Source: Campylobacteraceae bacterium (GTDB taxonomy: Bacteria; Campylobacterota; Campylobacteria; Campylobacterales; Campylobacteraceae). From it: a stretch of 8,142 nt of DNA. The stretch covers positions 1-8,142 of the forward strand of contig JAISNG010000075.1 of assembly GCA_031276365.1 (NCBI GenBank), read 5' to 3'. This document shows positions 1 to 6,832 of the stretch, piece by piece; position 1 is the first letter of the stretch; the number at the start of each line of letters is the position of its first letter. The translations under genes and the position numbers were made by a program. Below the pieces are notes generated by a model that ran no database searches, had not been told where the DNA came from, and saw only the letters and a list, made by a program, of their open reading frames with translations.

Positions 1-1077
1 TTCCCAATAGACTGCGAAGACAATTTTAGCTCTACCCTGCTCTTTTGGATTTGCCGTTTTGTGCGTGCAAAGCTAAATTCCCTCTCAAATAAGGAGTTAA
101 AAGAGCCAAAAATCCTCCAAGATGTTATATTTAAACTGACAAAAACAATAGAAGATATAAACGAACTTGATTTTCTTGTCAAACAAGCCAGAAATGCGGG
201 GCTTACAGGCATAAATACGTATTTTATTCCGCTTAAAAAACTATATGATATGCTTGCTTTTCAAAATAAAAAGTTTAATTCTATGAAGCAGATAGATGAA
301 GAGCTTTTGAGCGACTTTTTGGCAAGCAGTACGGGCGGACTTTCCGACGCCAGCAAAAAGAACCACAGAATGGCTATTTTGTCGTTTTTTTCGTATCTTG
401 ACAAGCAAAATGAAGAAGAGGATGGTAAATCACATGTATATGATATAGAATTGGAGCATTGGGGCGGAATCGTCGGTAGAAAGGGCGAAAAACTACCCGA
501 ATTTATGAATAAAAACGAATTGAAGCGTTTTTTAGAAGCCATAGAGATATGTCCTTTTAAAAGTGCGTCTTTGCGAAATAGACTGATAGTAAAATTTATC
601 ATATACACAGGTATCCGCGTTTCAGAAGCTTTGGGGCTTAAAATACGCGATATTAGTGAGGAGAAAGATTGTTTGGTACTTAGAATCAGAGGGAAAGGCA
701 ACAAATACAGGGTTGTTTTGATAAAACGCGCTTTGGTAGAAAAAGAACTCAAAGAGCATATAGCAGCATCTTTGCCGAATAAAGAGGGACTGCTTTTTTG
801 CAACAGAAACGGCACCAAACTGACGCAGGCTTACGTAAGCCGCATAGTTGAGCAGATGCTATCACTCGCGGGCGTGCGGAAAGAGAAAAACGGAGCACAT
901 ATGTTAAGACACACATTTGCCACCCTGCTCTACCATAAAAGCAAAGATATAGTCCTCGTGCAGGAGGCTTTGGGACATGCAAGCCTCAATACTTCACGTA
1001 TTTACACGCATTTTGACAGCAATAAGTTAAAAGAAGCCGCCAATGCAGCCGAAGAGTTTACAAAAACCGGAAGATAA
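1..1077 (+). CDS. xerH: XerH-type tyrosine recombinase (5' end just outside window)
   Basis: Site-specific tyrosine recombinase that resolves chromosome dimers at a dif-type site; Campylobacter and Helicobacter use this single Xer protein instead of a XerC/XerD pair. The frame is open from base 1, and the codons before the GTG at 61 encode a typical XerH N-terminus (PIDCEDNF, then LLFWICRF). GTG 61 is therefore internal and only a few codons are missing upstream. The N-terminal SAM-like core-binding domain fills roughly the first 150 residues. All catalytic residues are visible: Arg in TGIRVSEAL (codon 616), Lys in RGKGNK (694), HxxR in HMLRH (898 and 907), His in LGHAS (976) and the nucleophile Tyr in SRIYTH (1003). 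The stop TAA lies 2 bases before the exporter gene, so the two are probably co-transcribed. No frameshift is seen. Family assignment is firm from recalled Helicobacter and Campylobacter XerH sequences; the exact start codon is not visible. Confidence 0.93.
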   Translation, partial: FPIDCEDNFSSTLLFWICRFVRAKLNSLSNKELKEPKILQDVIFKLTKTIEDINELDFLVKQARNAGLTGINTYFIPLKKLYDMLAFQNKKFNSMKQIDEELLSDFLASSTGGLSDASKKNHRMAILSFFSYLDKQNEEEDGKSHVYDIELEHWGGIVGRKGEKLPEFMNKNELKRFLEAIEICPFKSASLRNRLIVKFIIYTGIRVSEALGLKIRDISEEKDCLVLRIRGKGNKYRVVLIKRALVEKELKEHIAASLPNKEGLLFCNRNGTKLTQAYVSRIVEQMLSLAGVRKEKNGAHMLRHTFATLLYHKSKDIVLVQEALGHASLNTSRIYTHFDSNKLKEAANAAEEFTKTGR

Positions 1078-1079
1078 CT

Positions 1080-1706
1080 ATGGAGTTTCATTTATGGCTT
1101 ACGATGTTGATAACTTCACTTTTTATAAGTATCTCTCCTGGATGTGGTGCTATAACAACTATAAACAGTGCGCTAAATTACGGTTTTAAGCGCTCATATG
1201 CTGCGATAATCGGGCTTCAAGTTGGATATCTAGTGCAAATTATCATAGTCTGCATCGGGCTTGGCGGTGTCATAGCCGCATCTGCAGCGTTGTACAATAT
1301 CATCAAATGGTTCGGTGTTTTATATCTTATCTATCTTGGGATTTCGTCCTTTCGCGCATCCGCTGCGCACTTCAAACATGAAAAAATGGAAAAAGCGTTC
1401 AAGTTTTCATCTCTTTTTATCAAAGCCTCTCTTGTAAACCTTACAAATCCAAAAGCTACTATCTTTCTTTTGGCTTTTATACCGCAGTTTTTATCGTTAA
1501 ACAAACCTGAATTTACACAAATTGTAACTATTTGCGCGACTTTGATTGGCGTTGATTTGGCAGTCATGAGTTGTTATGGCGTGCTTGGCTCTACAATGAA
1601 AAAACATATCAACAACGAAAAATTTATGCGCGTCCAAAACAGACTGGCAGGACTTGCACTCATCACCGCCGCACTATTTTTGAGCGGGATTTTTGAGGAT
1701 TTTTGA
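1080..1706 (+). CDS. LysE/RhtB-family amino-acid exporter
   Basis: Inner-membrane protein of 208 residues, the usual length for the LysE/RhtB superfamily, which exports amino acids such as lysine, threonine or homoserine lactone by proton antiport. It is almost wholly hydrophobic, with about six predicted membrane segments. The family landmarks are present: the SISPG motif after the first helix (about residues 17-21), a Gly-rich second segment with GLQVGY, the WFGVLYLIYLG segment (about 79-89), and NPKATIFLLAFIPQF (about 123-137) at the start of the second half. The ATG lies 2 bases after the xerH stop. Its ribosome site (GGAAG about 7 bases upstream) sits inside xerH, so translation is probably coupled. 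Substrate cannot be read from sequence; the changed residue after SPG (C in place of the usual P) gives no clear specificity. The C-terminus is short and no terminator follows. Confidence 0.88.
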   Translation: MEFHLWLTMLITSLFISISPGCGAITTINSALNYGFKRSYAAIIGLQVGYLVQIIIVCIGLGGVIAASAALYNIIKWFGVLYLIYLGISSFRASAAHFKHEKMEKAFKFSSLFIKASLVNLTNPKATIFLLAFIPQFLSLNKPEFTQIVTICATLIGVDLAVMSCYGVLGSTMKKHINNEKFMRVQNRLAGLALITAALFLSGIFEDF

Positions 1707-1730
1707 TTTTTTGTATATTTATATCTCATT

Positions 1731-1739
1731 TGATATAAT
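1731..1739 (+). promoter_or_regulatory. Extended -10 promoter for small protein-bpt unit
   Basis: TGATATAAT is a perfect extended -10 element (TG, one base, TATAAT). It lies in the short gap after the exporter gene, preceded by T-rich, AT-rich DNA with no clear -35 box, as is usual in Campylobacter. Transcription would start near 1746, leaving a leader of about 20 bases before the start codon at 1767. This is a prediction from pattern only. Confidence 0.6.
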
Positions 1740-1766
1740 TTGTACGATATTTTCACAGGAGAGATT

Positions 1767-1934
1767 ATGAACGATATGTTTGACAACTTAAAAGAGTTGA
1801 AGCAAAAGTTAAAACTTCAAGACGCTCCAAAGCAAAACGCGAAAAAACTACACCAAGACAAGGCTGTTTTAAACGCCGATGATAAGGAAAACAGGCTTAT
1901 AGCTGAGTTTAAAGAGTTCATAAAAGAGGCTTGA
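1767..1934 (+). CDS. Small charged conserved-type protein, function unknown
   Basis: A 55-residue soluble protein, rich in Lys, Asp, Glu and Ala, with no membrane segment or signal peptide. It reads as two amphipathic helices, an N-terminal one (FDNLKELKQKLKL) and a C-terminal one (RLIAEFKEFIKEA), joined by a polar linker; a coiled coil or helical hairpin is likely. ATG 1767 is preferred over the in-frame ATG at 1740 because AGGAG at 1757-1761 stands 5 bases ahead of it. The 1740 codon also overlaps the predicted -10 box and would be upstream of the transcript start. The stop is 10 bases before bpt, so the two are one operon. I do not recognise the family. The good ribosome site and the operon position argue that it is a real gene. 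Confidence 0.72.
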   Translation: MNDMFDNLKELKQKLKLQDAPKQNAKKLHQDKAVLNADDKENRLIAEFKEFIKEA

Positions 1935-1944
1935 AATCCAAAAG

Positions 1945-2667
1945 ATGAAAGAGCCGCAAATCATAGAGTTTTCAACGCTTCCGCATGAATGTTCGTATCT
2001 GAAAGAGAGGACATGTACTATGCATTATAAGTATATCTTAAACTGCCCTTCCTTGCTGAACAGTGCATTGGTAGAGCGTGGCTGGCGGAGATTTGGGCTC
2101 TATTTTTCAAGACCAAACTGCAAAGAGTGCAAGGAGTGTATAAATCTTAGGATTGATGTTGAAAGATTTAACTTTTCGCGTTCGGCAAAGCGCGTTTTTA
2201 AAAAAAATAAAAATACACAAATAATTGTCTGCGAGCCGTCCATGACGCGCAAACATTTGGAACTTTACGAAAAATATCACAAATTTATGAGCGCAAAAAG
2301 AGGCTGGAGATACTATGAGCTGACGTCTAAAAATTACTTTGAACTGCATGTGGCAGGATGTGAAAAATTCGGTAAGGAGGTTTTGTATTTTTATGAAAAT
2401 AAAATGATAGCCGTTGATTTGATAGATTTTACAGATGAGGGTATTTCGTCTGTATATTTTTTCTACGACCCCGATTTTTCGAGCCTTTCGCTGGGAAAAT
2501 ACTCTATTTATCAACAGATTTTGATGGCTCAAAGACTGAGACTGAGTTGGATATATCTTGGATATTACGTTAAGGAGTGCCAAAGCCTCAAGTACAAAGC
2601 TGAATACAAGCCATATCAACTGCTGTGCGGAAATCCTGAATTGGACGAGACGCCGATATGGATATGA
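1945..2667 (+). CDS. bpt: Aspartate/glutamate leucyltransferase (Bpt)
   Basis: Bpt (EC 2.3.2.29) transfers leucine from Leu-tRNA to proteins whose N-terminal residue is Asp or Glu. This creates a primary N-degron that ClpS can deliver to ClpAP. It acts in the cytosol. At 240 residues it has the normal length. The N-terminal domain has the Cys-rich pattern of the ATE/Bpt family: CSYL near residue 16, CTMHY near 24, and a later RPNCKECKEC cluster (about residues 56-65) after GWRRFG. The C-terminal half has the GNAT-like acyltransferase fold with the typical DLIDFTDEGISSVYFFYDPD stretch (about 156-175), then SLGKYSIYQQI and the YYVKECQSLKYKAEYKP block near the end. It follows the small protein by 10 bases without a strong ribosome site and ends 19 bases before a strong terminator. 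No disruption is seen. Confidence 0.93.
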   Translation: MKEPQIIEFSTLPHECSYLKERTCTMHYKYILNCPSLLNSALVERGWRRFGLYFSRPNCKECKECINLRIDVERFNFSRSAKRVFKKNKNTQIIVCEPSMTRKHLELYEKYHKFMSAKRGWRYYELTSKNYFELHVAGCEKFGKEVLYFYENKMIAVDLIDFTDEGISSVYFFYDPDFSSLSLGKYSIYQQILMAQRLRLSWIYLGYYVKECQSLKYKAEYKPYQLLCGNPELDETPIWI

Positions 2668-2686
2668 CAAAACATAAAAAGTAAGT

Positions 2687-2711
2687 AAAAAGACGGATAA
2701 ACCGTCTTTTT
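2687..2711. terminator. Bidirectional rho-independent terminator
   Basis: A perfect 10-bp stem, AAAAAGACGG (2687-2696) with CCGTCTTTTT (2702-2711), closes a 5-base loop ATAAA. The GACGG core is followed by a T-run on either strand. It can therefore stop the bpt transcript on the plus strand and the lipoprotein transcript on the minus strand, which converge here. Confidence 0.88.
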
Positions 2712-2753
2712 AAAATGTACAGTTTTTACAAACCGAAATGTTCGCAAGCAAAA

Positions 2754-2825
2754 AATGTAGCAAGAAAATTGTTTTTGAACTGTACTCCAATAAGGACTAT
2801 TTGCATACTCCTTTCTTGCTACATT
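2754..2825. repeat. Perfect 14-bp inverted repeat pair
   Basis: AATGTAGCAAGAAA (2754-2767) and its exact reverse complement TTTCTTGCTACATT (2812-2825) flank 44 bases. In a transcript of either strand they could form a long-loop stem. The flanks could also support inversion of the inner segment. It lies in the tail of the broken lipoprotein gene. Confidence 0.8.
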
Positions 2826-2850
2826 ACAAGAGATTGTTTTTGACTTGTAT
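2768..2850. repeat. Imperfect direct repeat ATTGTTTTTGA
   Basis: ATTGTTTTTGA occurs at 2768-2778 and 2833-2843, followed by ACTGTA and CTTGTA respectively. The two copies are 65 bases apart and interlock with the 14-bp inverted repeat. A short 8-bp inverted pair GTACAGTT (2717-2724) and AACTGTAC (2778-2785) is also present. Together they suggest a local duplication or rearrangement. Confidence 0.6.
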
Positions 2851-3013
2851 CTAAAAACATACACATAATCACCGTCAGATTTCCTATAAAATCCATCACT
2901 GTCAAGGCTGAAACCTTTAGATAGTAAATCATTAATATAAGGTATTATCTCTGTCGCTATATCATTTTCATAACATTATCACCATAGTTTAAATCGCTAT
3001 TGCCGATTACCGT

Positions 3014-3361
3014 TTAACCAATCACATACCCGACATTAAGAGCTCCTGCACTGTCTTGTGTTTCACCTAAAGCATACAATACATTTAGCGGTAAGTTATA
3101 TTTTTCACACTTTCCGCTGTTTGCCGCATATGTGCAAGTAAAAGCTTTAGCATTAAGAGAGTTTAAAAAGTTTGAAGCCTCACTGTTTAACAATCCGTCA
3201 TAGCCTGTTATATATATGACATTTTTATGCGGTTTGTTAAAATCCACAAACATACTGTAAAATGCCTCTTCAGCTCCAGATGGATTATTATTGCTGCTTC
3301 CTCCCCCGCCGCAGCCGACAAAAAAAGCGCAAAGCGCAACAATCATTAACAGCTTTTTCAT
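3014..3361 (-). CDS. Short lipoprotein, probably truncated by a nonsense codon
   Basis: The first 15 or so residues (MKKLLMIVALCAFF) form a lipoprotein signal peptide, ending in the lipobox FVGC with the lipidated Cys at residue 17. A Gly/Ser/Asn-rich flexible tether (GGGGSSNNNPSG) follows. The mature part is about 85 residues, polar, with two Cys (in FTCTY and GKCEK) that could form a disulfide in the periplasm. The start is secure: AGGAGG at 3367-3372 stands 5 bases before the ATG. The protein ends at residue 115 in the middle of what looks like a folded domain, and coding-like sequence continues after the TAA, so the gene is probably a damaged version of a longer one. It has its own promoter and is separated from macB by about 220 bases. 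No family was recognised and the function is unknown. Confidence 0.68.
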   Translation of the reverse strand: MKKLLMIVALCAFFVGCGGGGSSNNNPSGAEEAFYSMFVDFNKPHKNVIYITGYDGLLNSEASNFLNSLNAKAFTCTYAANSGKCEKYNLPLNVLYALGETQDSAGALNVGYVIG

Positions 3362-3421
3362 AAAAGCCTCCTATTAATAAGATTTTTATAATTTCACTCA
3401 AAAAACAAAATATTTTCCAGC

Positions 3422-3447
3422 ATTATATTTCAAAAAAAACAAGTCAA
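3422..3447 (-). promoter_or_regulatory. Predicted promoter of the lipoprotein gene
   Basis: On the minus strand TATAAT (3427 to 3422) is preceded by TTGACT (3447 to 3442). The spacer is only 14 bases, short for a classical promoter. The -10 box is perfect and lies in T-rich DNA, which is usually enough in Campylobacter. Transcription would begin near 3415, giving a leader of about 55 bases before the ATG at 3361. Confidence 0.45.
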
Positions 3448-3545
3448 AACGGCAGGATTTTGATAAAATTGGTAAAAAAATTGTAAAAATTTTATATGTG
3501 TGCAAAATTACGGCGGTATTTGCTGTATTTACATACGTTTTTACG

Positions 3546-3575
3546 TTATGAAGACTTTTTTTATGAAAGTTTTTT
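3546..3575. repeat. Two tandem imperfect 15-bp repeats after macB
   Basis: TTATGAAGACTTTTT (3546-3560) is followed directly by TTATGAAAGTTTTTT (3561-3575), with 12 of 15 bases identical. They lie just past the macB stop. Function is unknown; they may be a simple duplication in AT-rich DNA. Confidence 0.45.
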
Positions 3576-3580
3576 GTTAC

Positions 3581-5524
3581 TCAATCCCTTGCCAGCGCGT
3601 CTATCGGATTTAGGTTTGATGCGTTGCGTGCAGGCATATATCCGAATAAAATTCCTATCGCCATAGAGAACAACAGCGCTATCAAAACGGCATCCAAAGA
3701 TAAAATCATCTTAAAATCGTCAACAAAACTATTGAAAATAAAGCTAAGCAGTATCGCAAGCAAAATTCCGATAGCTCCGCCGATTAGACAGAGTATGACA
3801 GCTTCCGTTAAAAACTGCTGTAATATATTTTTCCGCTTCGCCCCGATGGCCATTCTGATGCCTATCTCTTTGGTTCTCTCCGTTACCGACACAAGCATGA
3901 TATTCATCACTCCTATGCCGCCGACGACAAGGGCTATTACGGCTATAGAGGAGATTAGAAGCGTCATAGTGTTGGCTATATCCTCAACCATTTTCAGTAT
4001 GCTGTCGCTGTTTATCGTGAAAAAATCCTTTTTGCCGTGAATTGCCGTCAAGACTTTTATGAGATTTTCCTCCGCCAGATGCGAATTAACTCCGTCAGCA
4101 ATTTTAACGCTTATGCTTGATATGTCGTGGTTTCCGAGTATTTTGTACATAGTTGTTGTGTATGGAGTGTATATACGAAGATTTGTATCCGGAGGACCGA
4201 AGGAGTTCTCATCTTTGTCTATTACTCCTATGATTTTCAACGGCTGTTTTTTGAAAATGATGATTTCGCCTATCGGACTACGGGCGCCGAAAAGTTGTTT
4301 TTGCGTGTTGTGGTCTATAATCGCAACCGCTTCCGCACTCTCAATCTCTGAAGCGCTGAACTTTCTGCCATTTTGCAGTTTTTTGTTATTGACTTCAAGA
4401 AATTTTGCGCTAACACCGCTTAAAATTGCAAGCAGGGATTTGTTTTTGTATATTATCAAACCTTCCGAGGCGATATCGGGACTCACGCTGTCTATAAAGC
4501 TAAGCTTCTCAAGTGTTTTTGCATCGCTGATTTTCAATGTTTTTACTTTGCCTGCTTCCTTGTCGCCAAATCCTTGACCCGGCACTATGATGACCATATT
4601 TGTGCCCACGATGGAGTTCATGTTTGTCATAATCTTATCTTTTGAGCCGTTGCCAAGCGCTACAACAGAAACCACGGAGGCTATACCAATGATGATTCCA
4701 AGCATCGTCAGCAAAGAGCGCATTTTGTGGGTTCTGATAGCTTTGAGCGACATTTTGAAACTCTCGGAAAACTGATGCAAAAGATAGTCAAAACGACCGC
4801 TTTTTTTGGCTGGTTTTTCAGTTTTGACGTTATATATTTCGCTATTTTTTTGCGTGTCGGAGATTATCTCGCCGTCTTTTAGCTCAATGATTCTGTTTGC
4901 ATAGGAAGCTATATTTTTATCATGAGTTACTAAAATTATCGTGTGGGATTTTTTGTGTAAATCCTTGATGATATCCATAACCATTTCGCCGCTTTTGCTG
5001 TCTAATGCGCCCGTTGGTTCGTCGGCAAGTATTATCTCACCGCCGTTTATAAGCGCACGGGCGATACTCACTCTTTGTTGTTGACCGCCGGAGAGTTCGT
5101 TTGGTCTGTTTGCCGACCTGCCGTCAAGTCCCAAATCTTTTAGGAGCTTTTCTGTTTTTTTAGCCCTTGTTTTGCTGTCCAAACCGTAATATATACATGG
5201 AAGGGCGACATTTTCAAATGCGCTGAGGCTTGTTAGGAGATTGTATTTTTGAAATATAAACCCAAAAGTCCTGCATCTAAGTTCGGCTTTGGCATCTTTA
5301 TCCATGTCGGCGCTCTCTGTGCCGTTTATCATATATGAACCGCTTGATGGAGAGTCCAGACAGCCAAGTATATTCATAAGCGTCGATTTGCCGCTGCCGG
5401 ACTGCCCCATTATTGCTACGAAATCGCCCTTGTCAACAGATAGGTTTATGTTTTTGAGCGCGTATATTTTATTGTTTCCAAGCGTAAAATATCGGCTTAT
5501 GTTTTTTAATTCTATCAATTTCAT
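3581..5524 (-). CDS. macB: MacB-type ABC efflux transporter, ATPase plus permease
   Basis: Inner-membrane half-transporter that drives a MacA-MacB-TolC pump. The family exports macrolides, peptides and other periplasmic substrates by a mechanotransmission cycle. At 647 residues it is nearly identical in length to the E. coli protein. The N-terminal nucleotide-binding domain has Walker A GQSGSGKST (40-48), the Q-loop (Q92), signature LSGGQQQ (144-150), Walker B IILADE (164-169), D-loop ALD (173-175) and the switch His201. TM1 is at about 269-290 (LLTMLGIIIGIASVV). A large periplasmic domain follows (about 295-520). Three more membrane segments close the protein, with the conserved ERTKEIGIRMAIGA coupling-helix region between TM2 and TM3. 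It starts 9 bases after the macA stop, so translation is coupled. No key residue is missing. Actual substrate is not predictable from sequence. Confidence 0.93.
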   Translation of the reverse strand: MKLIELKNISRYFTLGNNKIYALKNINLSVDKGDFVAIMGQSGSGKSTLMNILGCLDSPSSGSYMINGTESADMDKDAKAELRCRTFGFIFQKYNLLTSLSAFENVALPCIYYGLDSKTRAKKTEKLLKDLGLDGRSANRPNELSGGQQQRVSIARALINGGEIILADEPTGALDSKSGEMVMDIIKDLHKKSHTIILVTHDKNIASYANRIIELKDGEIISDTQKNSEIYNVKTEKPAKKSGRFDYLLHQFSESFKMSLKAIRTHKMRSLLTMLGIIIGIASVVSVVALGNGSKDKIMTNMNSIVGTNMVIIVPGQGFGDKEAGKVKTLKISDAKTLEKLSFIDSVSPDIASEGLIIYKNKSLLAILSGVSAKFLEVNNKKLQNGRKFSASEIESAEAVAIIDHNTQKQLFGARSPIGEIIIFKKQPLKIIGVIDKDENSFGPPDTNLRIYTPYTTTMYKILGNHDISSISVKIADGVNSHLAEENLIKVLTAIHGKKDFFTINSDSILKMVEDIANTMTLLISSIAVIALVVGGIGVMNIMLVSVTERTKEIGIRMAIGAKRKNILQQFLTEAVILCLIGGAIGILLAILLSFIFNSFVDDFKMILSLDAVLIALLFSMAIGILFGYMPARNASNLNPIDALARD

Positions 5525-5533
5525 ACTTTTGCC

Positions 5534-6706
5534 CTACAAATCAAGGTCTTCAGGCACTTCATTCTCTTTTATCTTTAGCTCCTGCAGCGACATTTGCGTT
5601 GTGATGACCTCTTCGCCCTCGTTAAGCCCGCTTAGCGCCTCTACAAACAAATCATCGGATAATCCAACTGTTATCTCTTTTGCAAGCGGCTTGTTATCCG
5701 CAAGAATCTGAACATATTTACGTCCGTTTTTTTCGTAAACTGCACTTAGCGGTATCAACAAAACATTATCGCGTCTACCTATCTCTATAAAATTTTGAGT
5801 TGTCATGCCTATGCGGAGATTTTCGTCTTTGTTTGCTATTTCGGCTCTTGCGTAATAATATATAGCTTGGTTTGGTTCGCTTACACCGCTATATTTGTCG
5901 TTTGTAAGAGTGGTGAGAGCCGGGTCTATGGATTTGATGGACGTTTCATAAACGGTATCGTCGGAGAGTACGGAAAATTTCACGCTTTGTCCTGTTTTGA
6001 CCTTCAAAATGTCGCCTTCCGATATCTCTATGCGTATCTCCACACTGCTCAAATCCGCGATTTGCGCGATTGTCGGAGTGTTCATCATAGCGTTTACAGT
6101 TTGTCCGACCTTAACTGGCAAAGATACGATAGTGCCATCAAGAGGCGCGGTGATGACGGTGTAGTCAAGATTTTTTTTGGCGGTTTCAAGAGATATTTCG
6201 GTCTGTTTTATCAGCGAAGTTATCTCTACAAGCTTGCTTTTAGCCATTTCATATTCGTTTTCTACGTTTTCAAAATCCTGCTTTGAAAGTGCGTCATCAT
6301 CAAGAAGCGCTTTTGACCTGTTGTATCTTGACTCTGCCATTTTCAAGGCGACTTCTGCGGATTTTAGCTGTGATTTGAAACTTTCCAGCTTTGCCGCTGT
6401 CGTTTCAACTTCATTTTTTTGCGATGTGGAGTCTATTTTAGCTATCAAATCTCCCTTTTTAACCTTACTTCCTATGACTACATGGAGGCTTTCTATCTGT
6501 CCCGATGCCTGCGCGCCGACGTTTACGAGTTTTACCGCACCCACTTCGCCGACCGCACTTACGATTTTTACTATATCGCCTCTTTTAACCTTTTCGGTCA
6601 TGTAGCTTATATTTTTGCCATCTTTGAAAGATAGAAAATAGACCGCAATCACAAACAACGCAATAAGCGATATAACTATCGGTTTTTTGTACTTTTTTAT
6701 ACTCAT
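5534..6706 (-). CDS. macA: MacA-type periplasmic adaptor (membrane fusion protein)
   Basis: Periplasmic adaptor that links MacB to an outer-membrane TolC channel and stimulates MacB ATPase. It has 390 residues, slightly longer than the E. coli protein (about 370). A single N-terminal membrane anchor spans about residues 9-27 (PIVISLIALFVIAVYFLSF). The first half of the lipoyl domain is at about 60-92 (GAQASGQIESLHVVIGSKV), followed by an alpha-helical coiled-coil hairpin at about 93-180. The second lipoyl half is ITAPLDGTIVSLPVKVGQTV (about 182-201). Beta-barrel and membrane-proximal domains complete it. The start ATG is 22 bases after the remnant of the MarR-type gene, with a weak GAG ribosome site, so it belongs to the same transcript. 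It lies directly upstream of macB. No TolC-type gene is in the window, so the partner must be encoded elsewhere. Confidence 0.92.
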   Translation of the reverse strand: MSIKKYKKPIVISLIALFVIAVYFLSFKDGKNISYMTEKVKRGDIVKIVSAVGEVGAVKLVNVGAQASGQIESLHVVIGSKVKKGDLIAKIDSTSQKNEVETTAAKLESFKSQLKSAEVALKMAESRYNRSKALLDDDALSKQDFENVENEYEMAKSKLVEITSLIKQTEISLETAKKNLDYTVITAPLDGTIVSLPVKVGQTVNAMMNTPTIAQIADLSSVEIRIEISEGDILKVKTGQSVKFSVLSDDTVYETSIKSIDPALTTLTNDKYSGVSEPNQAIYYYARAEIANKDENLRIGMTTQNFIEIGRRDNVLLIPLSAVYEKNGRKYVQILADNKPLAKEITVGLSDDLFVEALSGLNEGEEVITTQMSLQELKIKENEVPEDLDL

Positions 6707-6728
6707 TGTTGCTCTTTATATATTTTTT

Positions 6729-6830
6729 CTAAAATTTTATTTGCGGTATTAGGGATTTGACCATGATGCTTATCTCATCCTCATTCAAATGCTCCAATAT
6801 CTCAAATGTGGCTTCTTCAAACTGCTGCAT
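6729..6830 (-). pseudogene. C-terminal helix remnant of the MarR-family regulator
   Basis: This 33-codon piece begins at an ATG just after the stop of the upstream part (6833-6835) but in a different frame. It reads MQQFEEATFEILEHL, then NEDEISIMVKSLIPQIKF. The pattern of a long helix, L-N/T-x-D/E-E and a closing helix is exactly how MarR proteins end, forming the C-terminal part of the dimer interface. Its frame is open only a few codons upstream (GII). It has no ribosome site of its own, so it is very unlikely to be made as a separate protein. Together with the 6833-7066 part it accounts for a MarR protein lacking its wing. It ends 22 bases before macA. Confidence 0.7.
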
Positions 6831-6832
6831 TA

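Larger units (their letters stand above)
2712..3013 (-). pseudogene. Frameshifted 3' remnant of the lipoprotein gene
   Basis: Beyond the stop of the short lipoprotein (TAA at 3014-3016), the same frame stays open for 18 codons and reads as ordinary protein, including NSDLNYGDN. It then meets TAG near 2957. At about that point another frame opens and reads IATEIIPYIND, LLSKGFSLDSDGFYR and DGDYVYVFRYKS, down to the repeat-bearing tail near 2770. The order and character of these pieces suggest one former protein of roughly 200 residues, broken by a nonsense codon and a one-base shift near 2960-2975. The original stop cannot be fixed, because this frame runs on through the terminator into bpt antisense. 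This stretch also holds the repeats listed separately. I recognise no family. It could instead be non-coding DNA that is open by chance, but the smooth hand-over between frames makes decay more likely. Confidence 0.5.

Noticed and set aside
1740..1766. Upstream ATG at 1740 as start of the small protein
   Set aside because: It overlaps the predicted -10 box and has no ribosome site, while ATG 1767 has AGGAG at proper spacing.
2107..2670. 187-codon open frame antisense to bpt
   Set aside because: It lies wholly inside the well-conserved bpt frame, its translation has no domain pattern, and it has no ribosome site or promoter of its own.
2616..2864. 82-codon open frame on the minus strand starting with GTG (MYVFRYKSK)
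   Set aside because: Its first half is the tail of the broken lipoprotein gene. Its second half runs through the terminator hairpin and antisense to the end of bpt, and it has no ribosome site. It is not an independent gene.
2960..2980. TTTTCATAAC-like sequence as a dif half-site for XerH
   Set aside because: No matching second arm at dif spacing is seen and I cannot recall the exact difH consensus with confidence, so it is not supported.
3532..3550. Hairpin CATACGT/ACGTTATG as the macB terminator
   Set aside because: The stem is short with a bulge and, in the minus-strand direction, no T-run follows it. I do not call it a terminator.
4059..4577. Long plus-strand open frames opposite macB and macA (also 3624-4040, 5289-5711, 5795-6286, 6177-6605)
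   Set aside because: They are antisense shadows of two clearly coding genes with intact motifs; their composition mirrors the complementary strand and no ribosome sites precede them.
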